Shown: piece by piece, positions 26,564-35,652 of the stretch
How the letters are laid out: each line of letters begins with the position of its first letter
Position numbering within the stretch: the first letter of the stretch is position 1
NCBI GenBank assembly: GCA_019638515.1
Contig: JAHBTS010000001.1
Span: forward strand, 682,001 to 746,000
Reading direction: 5' to 3'
DNA from: Chitinophagales bacterium
GTDB taxonomy: Bacteria > Bacteroidota > Bacteroidia > Chitinophagales > LD1
DNA: 64,000 nt
Notes under the pieces: generated by a model
Database searches by the model: none
Told to the model about the DNA's origin: nothing
The model's input: only the letters and a program-made list of their open reading frames with translations
Program-made: the position numbers and the translations under genes

Positions 26564-27406
26564 GTGAATAAGTGGGATATTGAAATACATGCCAAGCAAA
26601 GTTGGCTTTCACTCAATTTTAAAGAAATGTGGCGCTATCGCGACCTCATGTATATGTTTGTGAAGCGCGATGTAGTAGCAACCTATAAGCAAACGGTGTT
26701 AGGCCCGCTTTGGTTTTTTATTCAGCCGCTGCTTACAACTGCAATTTTTATTGTGGTGTTTGGGCGTGTGGCTCAGCTGCCTACCGATGGCAGCCCAAGC
26801 ATATTGTTTTATTTGGGCGGAGTGGTAATGTGGCAATACTTTTCAACCAGCCTTACCGCCACTTCCAATACTTTTGTTAGCAATGCAAACATATTTGGGA
26901 AAGTCTATTTCCCTCGTTTAATACTGCCATTGTCTATGGCAATAGCAAACCTCATAAAGTTTTCTGCGCAATTATTGCTGTATGTAGCAGCGGTAGGCTA
27001 TTACTATTTTAATTCAACCTACCAAGTTGCGCCCAATAGCAGTTTACTGTTTTTTCCACTGCTTATTGTAATTATGATAATCAGTTGCCTTGGTATAGGC
27101 ATGATTATTACTTCGCTTTCTATAAAGTATCGCGATATTCAGTTTCTTACCGGATTTGGAGTGCAGCTTTTTATGTATGCCACTCCGGTAATTTATCCAC
27201 TTAGTTCGGTGCCCGAAAAAATAAAGGCCATCATGCTTTACAATCCAATGTGTGCGGTAATTGAAGGTACGCGATTTGGCTTTACAGGTATGGGTGCATT
27301 TAATTTACAAATTCTTTTTCCTGCGTTGCTTTCTTCGGTAGTATTGTTTGCTGCCGGCTTAATAGTTTACAACCGTATGGAAAAATCTTTTATTGATACG
27401 GTATAA
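26564..27406 (+). CDS. Polysaccharide ABC exporter permease (Wzm type)
   Basis: This 280-residue ABC-2 permease has a cytoplasmic N-terminus (L-N-F-K-E-M-W-R-Y-R-D-L) and the family signature V-K-R-D-V...Y-K-Q-T-V-L-G-P-L-W-F-F-I-Q-P just before the first of six membrane helices. With the adjacent ATPase (6 bp downstream) it forms an exporter that carries lipid-linked glycans across the inner membrane. The start is GTG at 26564, which gives the standard N-terminus. A -7-like TAGATTTT lies about 20 bp upstream. Confidence 0.92.
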   Translation: MNKWDIEIHAKQSWLSLNFKEMWRYRDLMYMFVKRDVVATYKQTVLGPLWFFIQPLLTTAIFIVVFGRVAQLPTDGSPSILFYLGGVVMWQYFSTSLTATSNTFVSNANIFGKVYFPRLILPLSMAIANLIKFSAQLLLYVAAVGYYYFNSTYQVAPNSSLLFFPLLIVIMIISCLGIGMIITSLSIKYRDIQFLTGFGVQLFMYATPVIYPLSSVPEKIKAIMLYNPMCAVIEGTRFGFTGMGAFNLQILFPALLSSVVLFAAGLIVYNRMEKSFIDTV

Positions 27407-27412
27407 GTTGAA

Positions 27413-28702
27413 ATGAGTATAGTATTAAAGGTTGATGGCGTTTCTAAAATGTATAGGCTGGGAGTTACCGGAGCGGGAACGCTTGCCGAAGATTTGCAGC
27501 GCTTTTGGAAAGGGTTGTTGGGTAAAGACGATTTACTGGCACTTGCCGAAGAAAATGATCGCACGGTTAAGGGAAATTCATCGCATGTGTGGGCTTTGCG
27601 CGATGTGAATTTTGAAATAGAAAAAGGAGATGTGTTGGGCGTAATTGGAAAAAACGGAGCAGGGAAATCAACTCTGCTTAAAATTCTTTCACGCGTTACA
27701 ACTCCAACCACCGGTTCATTAAAGGCCAAAGGAAGAATTGCCAGTTTGCTGGAGGTTGGCACAGGTTTTCACCCCGAATTAACCGGAAGAGATAATATTT
27801 ATTTAAACGGTGCAATTTTAGGTATGACCCGTGCCGAAATTACACGCAAGTTCGATGAAATTGTAGATTTTTCGGGTGTAGAGCGCTATATAGATACTCC
27901 GGTGAAGCGCTATTCTTCGGGTATGTATGTGCGCTTGGCATTTGCAGTTGCTGCACATTTAGAACCCGAAATTTTAATTGTAGATGAAGTGCTGGCAGTG
28001 GGCGATGTAGAATTCCAAAAGAAATGCTTAGGCAAAATGAACGATGTGTCGAAAAAAGAAGGACGCACCGTTTTGTTTGTGAGCCACAATATGGGCGCAG
28101 TGCAGGAATTGTGCAATAAAGCCATGCTGATGCAACACGGAACCGTAAAAGAATTTGGTGAAACTTCGCGCGTAATTACCACTTACCTCAATAGTTTCAG
28201 AAATCAAGAAAGCTCTTACGATTTGCGCGAACATCAAAACCGCGAAGGCAATAAGAACGTAGAAATAACAAGCTACGAATTTCAAAACGAACATGGTGAG
28301 CATATAGATAGTTTTCTTGCAGGGCAAAGCGGCAAAATTATATTGAATTTTAAAGTGAATAAACCCAACCACATAAACACACTTCACTTTTCTATCCGCG
28401 CAAGCGATGATATGGATAAGAATGTGTTTCACATGTCGAATTCGGTGGCAAACGGGATAGAGTTTAAAATAGATGATACCGTAAAAGAAGGAACGGTGGC
28501 TTGCAGTTTCGAAAGCCTTCCGATACAGCCGGGAGTTTATTACCTGCACTTCTTTGTGAGCGACCTTCAGGAAGTTTTCGATCACGTGCATTATGGCGGA
28601 AAATTGGAGGTAGAATCCGGCAATTTTTTTGGTACCGGAAAACTACCGCCCACAGGAACATTACTTGTAAAAAACAACTGGAGTTTGAAACCCAATAATT
28701 AA
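27413..28702 (+). CDS. Polysaccharide ABC exporter ATPase with C-terminal glycan-binding domain (Wzt type)
   Basis: This 429-residue protein is the ATPase of the exporter. It has Walker A G-K-N-G-A-G-K-S-T (79-87), the signature Y-S-S-G-M-Y-V-R-L-A-F-A, Walker B L-I-V-D-E-V-L-A-V-G-D and the switch His in F-V-S-H-N. After residue about 265 comes a beta-rich domain like that of Wzt proteins that read a terminal modification of the finished chain before export. This suggests a chain whose length is set by a capping decoration. The cap cannot be read from sequence; carbamoyl or acyl groups encoded nearby are candidates. The first glycosyltransferase starts 1 bp after its stop. Confidence 0.92.
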   Translation: MSIVLKVDGVSKMYRLGVTGAGTLAEDLQRFWKGLLGKDDLLALAEENDRTVKGNSSHVWALRDVNFEIEKGDVLGVIGKNGAGKSTLLKILSRVTTPTTGSLKAKGRIASLLEVGTGFHPELTGRDNIYLNGAILGMTRAEITRKFDEIVDFSGVERYIDTPVKRYSSGMYVRLAFAVAAHLEPEILIVDEVLAVGDVEFQKKCLGKMNDVSKKEGRTVLFVSHNMGAVQELCNKAMLMQHGTVKEFGETSRVITTYLNSFRNQESSYDLREHQNREGNKNVEITSYEFQNEHGEHIDSFLAGQSGKIILNFKVNKPNHINTLHFSIRASDDMDKNVFHMSNSVANGIEFKIDDTVKEGTVACSFESLPIQPGVYYLHFFVSDLQEVFDHVHYGGKLEVESGNFFGTGKLPPTGTLLVKNNWSLKPNN

Positions 28703-28703
28703 G

Positions 28704-29837
28704 ATGAGAGTTCTAATTTTATTAGATGCCTTTAGCCTTGGAGGTGCCGAAAAGCAAGCATTGCTTTTTGCAGAATGGTTGCAGAATACCAAAGGCGAAA
28801 CTGTAGAAATTTGGGCGTTTATGCCCGGAGATGGCTCTGCCAAAATACTATGCGATCGCTACAAACTTAAAACCCGCGTTATTGGTTATTTCCGCGGTTT
28901 GGCACGCTTTCTTTATCCCAAACAAATTTGGGAATACTCAAAGTTATTCAATGAATTTAAGCCCGATGTGTTGATGGGTTATACCAACCAACCTAATTTG
29001 CTACTCGGTTTGGTTTGGAAACATACTACTGCAAAAACATTTATTTGGGGGCAACAAGGTATAGAAGCAGCAGGTTATCCGTTTAGTAAAAAGGCCGATA
29101 AAATTGCCTTGGAGAGCACTCCGTATTTTATATCTAACTCTACTAATGGAGCCGAATTTTTAAAGAAAGAATTACATGTGCCGGCAGAAAAAGTAATGGT
29201 AGTGCTCAACGGCCCCGAAATGGTGCAGCCGCTTTATACTAAAAGCGACTGGCGCAAAAAACTCGGCTTGGCAGAGAATGATTTTGTAGCCTTAATGGTT
29301 GCACATATTGCTTTGCGCAAAGACCACGATACCGCCATTAAGGCATGGAAAATAGTGGTAGAAACATTAGTGGCAAAAGGCATACAACCTATTATACTTT
29401 TTGCGGGCATATTTGGCGATGCCACTCCGCATTTATTAGCGCAGGTAATAGAAAGTGGCTTGTATCCGTATGTAAAGTTCTTAGGTAATGTGCAAGATAT
29501 TTCGGGCTTAAATTTGGCATCCGATATTCATATACTAAGTTCACATACCGAAGGTTTGCCTAACTCTTTGCTCGAAGCCATGCGCTGGGGTTTGCCTGTG
29601 GTGGGTACCGATATTCCGGGTATTCGAGAAGCTTTGGGTAATGAAAACAACGATTGCCTTGCAAAGCCAAAGGATGCACAAGATTTAGCTGCTAAAGTGG
29701 TGGCATTGGCTTTAGATAAATCGCTGCAGCAGCAAGTTGGCAAACGCAATAAGGAACGCATAGAGCAGCATTTTCGCTTAGATGAAATGTGCCGTGTGCA
29801 TTACGATATTATGCAAAAGGAAGTGTCAAAAAAATAG
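28704..29837 (+). CDS. Glycosyltransferase family 4
   Basis: This 377-residue GT-B retaining glycosyltransferase starts M-R-V-L-I-L-L-D-A-F-S-L-G-G-A-E-K-Q, the glycine-rich acceptor-side loop of GT4. It contains the C-terminal donor-site motif S-H-T-E-G-L-P-N-S-L-L-E-A-M (E-x7-E form), then G-L-P-V-V-G-T-D. The donor sugar is not predictable. It is 1 bp from wzt and 9 bp from asnB. Its layout, length and motifs resemble the genes at 31712 and 38725, so an origin by duplication is possible. Confidence 0.88.
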   Translation: MRVLILLDAFSLGGAEKQALLFAEWLQNTKGETVEIWAFMPGDGSAKILCDRYKLKTRVIGYFRGLARFLYPKQIWEYSKLFNEFKPDVLMGYTNQPNLLLGLVWKHTTAKTFIWGQQGIEAAGYPFSKKADKIALESTPYFISNSTNGAEFLKKELHVPAEKVMVVLNGPEMVQPLYTKSDWRKKLGLAENDFVALMVAHIALRKDHDTAIKAWKIVVETLVAKGIQPIILFAGIFGDATPHLLAQVIESGLYPYVKFLGNVQDISGLNLASDIHILSSHTEGLPNSLLEAMRWGLPVVGTDIPGIREALGNENNDCLAKPKDAQDLAAKVVALALDKSLQQQVGKRNKERIEQHFRLDEMCRVHYDIMQKEVSKK

Positions 29838-29846
29838 GTAAAAGGG

Positions 29847-31712
29847 ATGTGTGGTATAGCAGGTATTATTTCTACCAATCAGCATTTGCATACCCAAGCG
29901 GTGCTGCAAAAAATGGCAGATTCGCTTCAGCATCGCGGACCCGATGGTAATGGTTCTTATACACACAGCACAGTTTCTTTAGTTCATACACGTCTTTCTA
30001 TTATAGACCCAAGCCTTGGTAAGCAACCCATGCTTTCGGCCGATAAAAATTTGGCAATTACTTTCAACGGAGAAATTTACAACTACAAGGAACTAAAGGC
30101 AGAACTGCGCCATTCGGGTTTTACCTTTAATACAGATTCCGATACAGAGGTAATTCTTTATGCCTACCAAAAATGGGGGAAGGAATGTGTAAAGCGCTTT
30201 CGTGGTATGTTTGCTTTTTGTATTGCCGATTTTAGAAAGCAAACCTGTTTTTTGGCACGCGACCCACTTGGTATTAAGCCATTGGTATTTTATCAAAACA
30301 ACCATGTATTTGCCTTTGCTTCCGAAATTCAAGCACTCAAAACTATTCCGCAGTTCGATCAAAGTATAGAACTTGCTTCACTCGATTATTACTTGTGGCT
30401 TTCGTATATCCCTGCTCCCTATTCAATTTACAAAAAGGTGAAAAAGTTGCTTCCGGCTCATTGCATGGAAGTAGATTTTAATGGCAGTATTGTAAGCAAC
30501 GAATGTTTTTGGAAACTTGAATTTAAGCCCAATTACAAACGTAGCTCTCATGAATGGATTGAGCGCACGGGTGAAGTAATTAAGCAAAGTGTACAAGCGC
30601 ATTTAGTTTCCGATGTGCCGTTTGGAGCTTTTCTTTCGGGTGGTATTGATTCTACACTGGTGGTAAAGTACATGAGCGAACTACTCAGTACTCCGGTTAA
30701 AACGTTCACCATATCTTTTGAAGAACAAGACTTTAATGAGTTGCCATACGCGCAGCAAGCCGCCAAAATTTTGGGTGTAGAGCATCACCACGAAACCGTG
30801 AAAGCCGATGCCTTGGGAATTTTGCCGCAACTGGTAAAGCACTATGGCGAACCTTATGCCGATAGCTCGGCAGTGCCCACTTATTATGTGAGCAAAATGG
30901 CGCGTAAACATGTGCCAATGGTGCTTTCTGGCGATGGAGGCGATGAATGCTTTTTAGGTTATCCGCGCTATGCCGAATGGTTGAAATATTTAGATAGAAA
31001 GTTGGCTGTGCCTGCATGGAAAGCTGCATTGCTTCCTATGGCGCACAAACTTTTTCCGCAGCGATATGCTCCGTTGCGCCCCACGCCAAATGTTTATAGC
31101 TTTTTGCGCTTTACCGAGTATTTAAAACATCCGGTACGCCAGCAGCTATGGCGCAGCGAATTTCATTCAAGCATTCAAACACGCTGGTTAGAAATAGAAA
31201 ATGAATTTAAGTCGCTTGCCTATACTTCTAAATTGAACAAGGCAAAGCACACCGACCAAAAGAGTTATATGGTGTACGATGTGCTTACCAAGGTAGATGC
31301 TGCCAGCATGATGAATAGTTTGGAAGTGCGCACGCCTATTATTGATAAAGATGTGTTTGAATTTGCGGCTACTATTCCACCCGAAGTAATGCTGAATATG
31401 CAGCATGGAAACCAACCACAAGAAAAATTTTTGCTGAAAAGCTTATTGGCAACATCGTTTCCCGATAATTTTATTCATCGCAGAAAAGCCGGATTTGGCA
31501 TGCCCTTGCAACATTGGTTAGATGTAAATAATGGAAAACTTTTCCCGGAAATAAGAGCGCGGCTTTGCAATAAAAATTCACGCCTATCAGAGTATTTTAC
31601 CGAAAGTGGCATTGATTTGCTGATAAATAAACGCGAATACGAGCGACATATAGGAACCGAGCAGGTGGTGTGGCAATTGCTATTTTTAGATGAATGGCTA
31701 AACCTACAATAA
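29847..31712 (+). CDS. asnB: Asparagine synthase (glutamine-hydrolysing)-type amidotransferase
   Basis: This 621-residue protein has an N-terminal glutaminase domain with catalytic Cys2 (M-C-G-I-A-G) and a C-terminal synthetase domain with the PP-loop L-S-G-G-I-D-S-T (about 262-269). AsnB makes asparagine from aspartate with glutamine as nitrogen donor. Family members embedded in glycan loci often amidate uronic acids or other carboxylates instead, and its place between two glycosyltransferases makes that plausible here. Its TAA stop shares an A with the ATG of the next gene (TAATG), so translation is probably coupled. Confidence 0.9.
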   Translation: MCGIAGIISTNQHLHTQAVLQKMADSLQHRGPDGNGSYTHSTVSLVHTRLSIIDPSLGKQPMLSADKNLAITFNGEIYNYKELKAELRHSGFTFNTDSDTEVILYAYQKWGKECVKRFRGMFAFCIADFRKQTCFLARDPLGIKPLVFYQNNHVFAFASEIQALKTIPQFDQSIELASLDYYLWLSYIPAPYSIYKKVKKLLPAHCMEVDFNGSIVSNECFWKLEFKPNYKRSSHEWIERTGEVIKQSVQAHLVSDVPFGAFLSGGIDSTLVVKYMSELLSTPVKTFTISFEEQDFNELPYAQQAAKILGVEHHHETVKADALGILPQLVKHYGEPYADSSAVPTYYVSKMARKHVPMVLSGDGGDECFLGYPRYAEWLKYLDRKLAVPAWKAALLPMAHKLFPQRYAPLRPTPNVYSFLRFTEYLKHPVRQQLWRSEFHSSIQTRWLEIENEFKSLAYTSKLNKAKHTDQKSYMVYDVLTKVDAASMMNSLEVRTPIIDKDVFEFAATIPPEVMLNMQHGNQPQEKFLLKSLLATSFPDNFIHRRKAGFGMPLQHWLDVNNGKLFPEIRARLCNKNSRLSEYFTESGIDLLINKREYERHIGTEQVVWQLLFLDEWLNLQ

Positions 31713-32827
31713 TGCAGCAGCGAAAGAAAATACTTGTTTTTTTGCCGTTTCTCACGCGTGGAGGTGCCGAAACTCAAGGGCTGTTGCTGGCTAAAGGTTT
31801 AAAGCAACACGGGTTTGAAGTATTGGTGTGCGGGTTTAAACTAAAGCAAGGTGAAGAAACTCTTTTACAAGAATTAGAAGCCTCCCAAATTGCATATACA
31901 ACACTTCCCTTTGGCATGGATGTATTTGCCGGAAGAGCTTCGATGTGGGCTGCCTGTTGGAGTTTTAAAGGATTTTTGAAGGCGCATCAAGTAAATGTGA
32001 TTATACCTTTTACATGGTGGTGCAATTTTTTAAGTGCAATAGTTTTTCGCTTTGCAGGTGTAAGGCAATGTTTTTGGAATCAGCGAAGTGTGGATACGCA
32101 TGTGCCGATTCGCAAGGTTGAGAAGTTGATACCCGTAAGCAGGCTTACCTTTGTTTCTAATTCTAACCCCGGGAAAAAATTTATTGCTGAAAGATTTGGT
32201 ATAGCTAAGGAGCGTGTAGCAATCATTCACAACGGTATAAAGCAACAAGCGCACTCAAATACCAATTTGCTGCCGCAAGATATTGGAATTGATTCTACAG
32301 ATATGGTGATGGTAATGGTGGCTAATTTCTTTCCCGAAAAAGATGCTTCTACCGTTGTGCGCGGAGTAGATTTGCTGCGGCATAAAATTCCCAATATAAA
32401 AATGCTGTTTGTTGGCAATGCAGATTCTTACAATGGCAGAGATACAAAAGCGCTGGCATTTGATTTGCAGTTGTGTGAAAACATAAAGTTCGTAAACTCC
32501 ATTCGTGAGGTTGGAGCAGTATTAAAAATGGCGCATCTGGGCGTTTTGTCAAGCACTTCGGAAGGTTGCCCCAACAGTGTTTTAGAATATATCAATTATG
32601 GTTTGCCGGTATTGGCAACCAATATCGAAGCCATTGCAGATGTTACCGGAAAGGAATATCCTTTTTTGTTTCACGTAAAAGATGAAAATGACTTTGCCGA
32701 AAAAGCATTGATGCTGCTGCAATCGGAGAACTTGAGGCAACAAACGGCAGCGAAATTGCAACAAACGGTGCTGCCGGAATTTTCAACCCCAAAAATGATT
32801 GAGCAATTTTTGAGTTTAATTGTATAG
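31712..32827 (+). CDS. Glycosyltransferase family 4
   Basis: This 371-residue GT-B enzyme begins M-Q-Q-R-K-K-I-L-V-F-L-P-F with the R-G-G-A-E-T-Q loop and contains S-T-S-E-G-C-P-N-S-V-L-E-Y as the donor-site E-x7-E motif, followed by G-L-P-V-L-A-T-N. I chose the ATG at 31712, which overlaps the asnB stop by one base (TAATG); an ATG at 31694 would add six residues inside asnB. The order of motifs and the spacing are like the GT4 at 28704. Confidence 0.87.
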   Translation: MQQRKKILVFLPFLTRGGAETQGLLLAKGLKQHGFEVLVCGFKLKQGEETLLQELEASQIAYTTLPFGMDVFAGRASMWAACWSFKGFLKAHQVNVIIPFTWWCNFLSAIVFRFAGVRQCFWNQRSVDTHVPIRKVEKLIPVSRLTFVSNSNPGKKFIAERFGIAKERVAIIHNGIKQQAHSNTNLLPQDIGIDSTDMVMVMVANFFPEKDASTVVRGVDLLRHKIPNIKMLFVGNADSYNGRDTKALAFDLQLCENIKFVNSIREVGAVLKMAHLGVLSSTSEGCPNSVLEYINYGLPVLATNIEAIADVTGKEYPFLFHVKDENDFAEKALMLLQSENLRQQTAAKLQQTVLPEFSTPKMIEQFLSLIV

Positions 32828-32838
32828 GTTTATTGTAA

Positions 32839-33651
32839 ATGAATAGCAGCTCCACACTTCCTTTGGTTTCCTTTATTATTCCTTGCTACAATCAAGGCAA
32901 TTTGATTGTGGAAACGGTAATGTCTGCACTTAATCAGCAGTATGCCCATATTGAAGTTTGGGTAATTAACGATGGCTCTACCGATGCCGCCACGCTTGAA
33001 GCATTAAAGAATTTGCCGGCCAATGTTCAGCAAGTGAGTATTGAAAATGCAGGGCCGAGTGTAGCGCGAAACTTGGCAGTAAAGCAGTGCAAGGGCAAAT
33101 ATATTGTGCCGTTAGATGGTGATGATTTAATACTTCCCGATACATTAGAAAAAGCGATACCCATATTAGAATCTAATGAAAGTATTGCTGTGGTGTATGG
33201 AAATAATCAATTATTTGGAGCAAAGAACGAATTGATAATTCAAACCAATTTTAACCCACGCCAAATACTGCTTTACAATACCATTGCTTTTTGCTCTGTA
33301 ATAAGAAGAACTGCCTACGAACAAGTAGAAGGACTGGATGAATGGATGAGCAAGAAGGGTTTAGAGGATTGGGAATTTTGGATAAAGCTATACGAAGCCA
33401 ATTGGCAATTTTATTATGTGAACCATACTTTTTTTAAGATACGTGTAAGCGAGGCTTCGCGTACTTTTCAGGTTGCCAATAAAAATTTGGAGGCGCTAAA
33501 GGAATATGTTTGGAAAAAACATGCGGTTACTTTAGCTAAGCAATACGAATTGCTATATCACGAAAATAAGAACTTGCCTAAAAGCACCGCCTATCGCTTA
33601 GGAAATATGCTAATAGCACCATTGCGAATTATTAAAAAACTATTTAAGTAA
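32839..33651 (+). CDS. Glycosyltransferase family 2
   Basis: This 270-residue GT-A inverting transferase has F-I-I-P-C-Y-N-Q at the N-terminus, the nucleotide-binding I-N-D-G-S-T-D and the metal-binding D-G-D-D in V-P-L-D-G-D-D-L. The acceptor region (E-D-W-E-F-W) includes the likely catalytic acid. No membrane helix is evident, so it is cytoplasmic or peripheral. Its stop overlaps the start of the acyltransferase gene by one base. Confidence 0.88.
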   Translation: MNSSSTLPLVSFIIPCYNQGNLIVETVMSALNQQYAHIEVWVINDGSTDAATLEALKNLPANVQQVSIENAGPSVARNLAVKQCKGKYIVPLDGDDLILPDTLEKAIPILESNESIAVVYGNNQLFGAKNELIIQTNFNPRQILLYNTIAFCSVIRRTAYEQVEGLDEWMSKKGLEDWEFWIKLYEANWQFYYVNHTFFKIRVSEASRTFQVANKNLEALKEYVWKKHAVTLAKQYELLYHENKNLPKSTAYRLGNMLIAPLRIIKKLFK

Positions 33652-34703
33652 TGGCAGCAGTACGCTCCGAAAACAATTTTGATATTATACGCTTGGTGGC
33701 AGCTATTATGGTTATAGTTACACATTCGTATGCGCTTTTGGGTAAATCGGAGCACGATTGGTTGTGGCAACTAACTTTGGGTACATTACAGTTTAGCCAT
33801 CTTGGCGTGGCTGTATTTTTTGTAATAAGTGGTTATCTTATTTCGCAAAGTGCATTTGCCTCAAAAACATGGAAAGGCTATTTGTGGCGAAGAGTGCTGC
33901 GTATTTTTCCGGGTTTACTGGTGGTGCTGTTGTGTTCTACTTTTGTATTGGGAGCAGTGGTAACCAATCTCCCCTGGCACAGTTATTTTACACGCCCCGA
34001 TACATATCTGCATCTTGTTTCTATATCGCTGTATCGTTTGTATTTACATCTTCCGGGAGTGTTTGAAAACAATTCTAATACTGCCGTAAATGGCTCTTTG
34101 TGGACACTTGCTTACGAGTTTACAATGTACTTAGTAGTAATAGTTGCGTATTTGCTTGGCATATTGCAGCGTAAAAATGTAATAGCTGTTTTATGGTTGT
34201 TTATGCTGGCAATTAGAATATATGTTGGCAGCAATTACTTTGTGTATAGCTACAGTGCATCTTGGTTATTGGGATTAAATATTACTTACTTCTTTGAATG
34301 GAGTTTTTACTTCCTTACGGGCACACTTGTTTTCTTGTTTAGGGAGAAAATAAACTTCAATTTAAAGGTGCTTGCAGCTATATTATTGCTGTATATTGCA
34401 GTGGCTTTCTTTAAGCAGGAAAGTGTGCTCCGCATTTTTACTTACCTGCTAGTTCCTTATGCAATATTTACGCTGGCTTTTATTAAAAGCACCACCAATA
34501 ATTTTGGTAAGTATGGCGATTTTTCTTACGGGTTCTACATCTATGCATTTCCTGTGCAGCAAACTATTGTACATGTATTGGGCGCACAAATTGGTATAGT
34601 TCCATTTTTCTTGCTTTCGGTAGGTATTACTTTTCCTTTGGCTTATGCTTCATGGCATTTGGTAGAGAAGCGTTTTTTGGCATTCAAAAATATGGTTAGG
34701 TAA
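33651..34703 (+). CDS. Membrane acyltransferase family 3 (OafA/YrhL type)
   Basis: This 350-residue integral membrane protein has about ten helices. The family landmarks N-F-D-I-I-R-L-V-A-A-I-M-V-I-V-T-H-S (8-25) with the catalytic-type His24 and V-F-F-V-I-S-G-Y-L (56-64) are present. Members transfer acetyl or other acyl groups to sugars of surface polysaccharides. It overlaps the preceding gene by one base (TAATG) and is followed two bases later by a GNAT-family gene. It probably O-acetylates the glycan made by this locus. Confidence 0.9.
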   Translation: MAAVRSENNFDIIRLVAAIMVIVTHSYALLGKSEHDWLWQLTLGTLQFSHLGVAVFFVISGYLISQSAFASKTWKGYLWRRVLRIFPGLLVVLLCSTFVLGAVVTNLPWHSYFTRPDTYLHLVSISLYRLYLHLPGVFENNSNTAVNGSLWTLAYEFTMYLVVIVAYLLGILQRKNVIAVLWLFMLAIRIYVGSNYFVYSYSASWLLGLNITYFFEWSFYFLTGTLVFLFREKINFNLKVLAAILLLYIAVAFFKQESVLRIFTYLLVPYAIFTLAFIKSTTNNFGKYGDFSYGFYIYAFPVQQTIVHVLGAQIGIVPFFLLSVGITFPLAYASWHLVEKRFLAFKNMVR

Positions 34704-34705
34704 GT

Positions 34706-35650
34706 ATGGCATTGGAGTTTAAAAAAGTATATCCGGAAGATTATTCAACCATTTTACCTTTGTTGGAAAAATTTCAATCGGCATTTTCCGATGAGCAGAA
34801 AAGGCAGTTGTTTAAAATTCACTGGAAAGTTTCAATAGATTTTTGCGGAGTAAAAATTGAAGACAATGGTGCTGTAATTGCCTACTTGGGTTTAATATTC
34901 AGCGAAAGAAATTTTAATGGAAACACAGTAGTGTTTTGCAACCTCACCAGCCTTGTAATTGACGAAAAGTATAGGGGGCAAAAACTTACACATCGCATAG
35001 TGCAGTATTTGCAATCGTTGGGCAATTTTATGCTCACAGCCATAACTCCTATTCCGAGCCTTTACAAAATGTATGAATCTAACGGCTTTAAGTGTGTAAG
35101 CGATTACCGAACGGTGTTTTGGAAACTTCCGTTTTATACTGCTGCGCCTGCTGTTGTTACTTCAAATTGGCAAGCAATGGCGCATAGGCTCACCACGGCC
35201 GAACTTGCAATAGCACAAACACACACTGCCTATAATTGTAAGGTGTTGCTGTTTTCTGTTGGTGAAAAAAGTGTGCTGCTGGTAGTGAAAAATAGAAGTG
35301 GCCAAAGGCGTAAGTTTATTACTGCTAAGGTAATTGGTTATATAGATTTGCTGTGTCGGAAAATTGCACGATTTAGTTTGTTAGACACCATTATGGTTTG
35401 CCCGGAAATTCATTATTGTTCCGATTACAAATTTTTAATGCAGCATATTGCCGCGTTTGCTGCTGCATTTTTTAAAGCATATAAAGCATACAGCTGCTTT
35501 TGTATGCGCAAGGAGTTTACAGATAAGTACCAACCCAAGTATTTCTTAACGAGTAGCTTTTTGCATTCCCGCCAAATGTTTTATTCGGCCGAACTTGGCA
35601 GCGAAGACTACGACACCTTGTATTCCGAAATTTTTGTTTTAGATATGTAG
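34706..35650 (+). CDS. GNAT-fold acyltransferase-like protein
   Basis: This 314-residue protein has an N-terminal half (about 1-145) with the pattern of a GNAT fold. L-T-S-L-V-I-D-E-K-Y-R-G-Q-K-L matches the V-x-x-x-x-R/Q-G-x-G/K-x acetyl-CoA loop, and Y-K-M-Y-E-S-N-G-F matches the closing helix and strand. The C-terminal half (about 150-314), with a Cys- and Phe-rich stretch near 250-270, is not recognisable to me. It may N-acylate an amino sugar, perhaps the amino group made by the WecE-type enzyme or exposed by the next gene, a deacetylase. Confidence 0.72.
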   Translation: MALEFKKVYPEDYSTILPLLEKFQSAFSDEQKRQLFKIHWKVSIDFCGVKIEDNGAVIAYLGLIFSERNFNGNTVVFCNLTSLVIDEKYRGQKLTHRIVQYLQSLGNFMLTAITPIPSLYKMYESNGFKCVSDYRTVFWKLPFYTAAPAVVTSNWQAMAHRLTTAELAIAQTHTAYNCKVLLFSVGEKSVLLVVKNRSGQRRKFITAKVIGYIDLLCRKIARFSLLDTIMVCPEIHYCSDYKFLMQHIAAFAAAFFKAYKAYSCFCMRKEFTDKYQPKYFLTSSFLHSRQMFYSAELGSEDYDTLYSEIFVLDM

Positions 35651-35652
35651 CA

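Noticed and set aside
26467-26571. 34-codon open frame in the gap after the SxtJ-like gene, considered as a DUF5989-type partner
   Set aside because: It has no hydrophobic helix of the expected kind and overlaps the start of the ABC permease gene.
28028-28591. Minus-strand open frame of 187 codons within wzt
   Set aside because: Antisense to the conserved ABC ATPase and Wzt C-terminal domain; composition is typical of a shadow frame.
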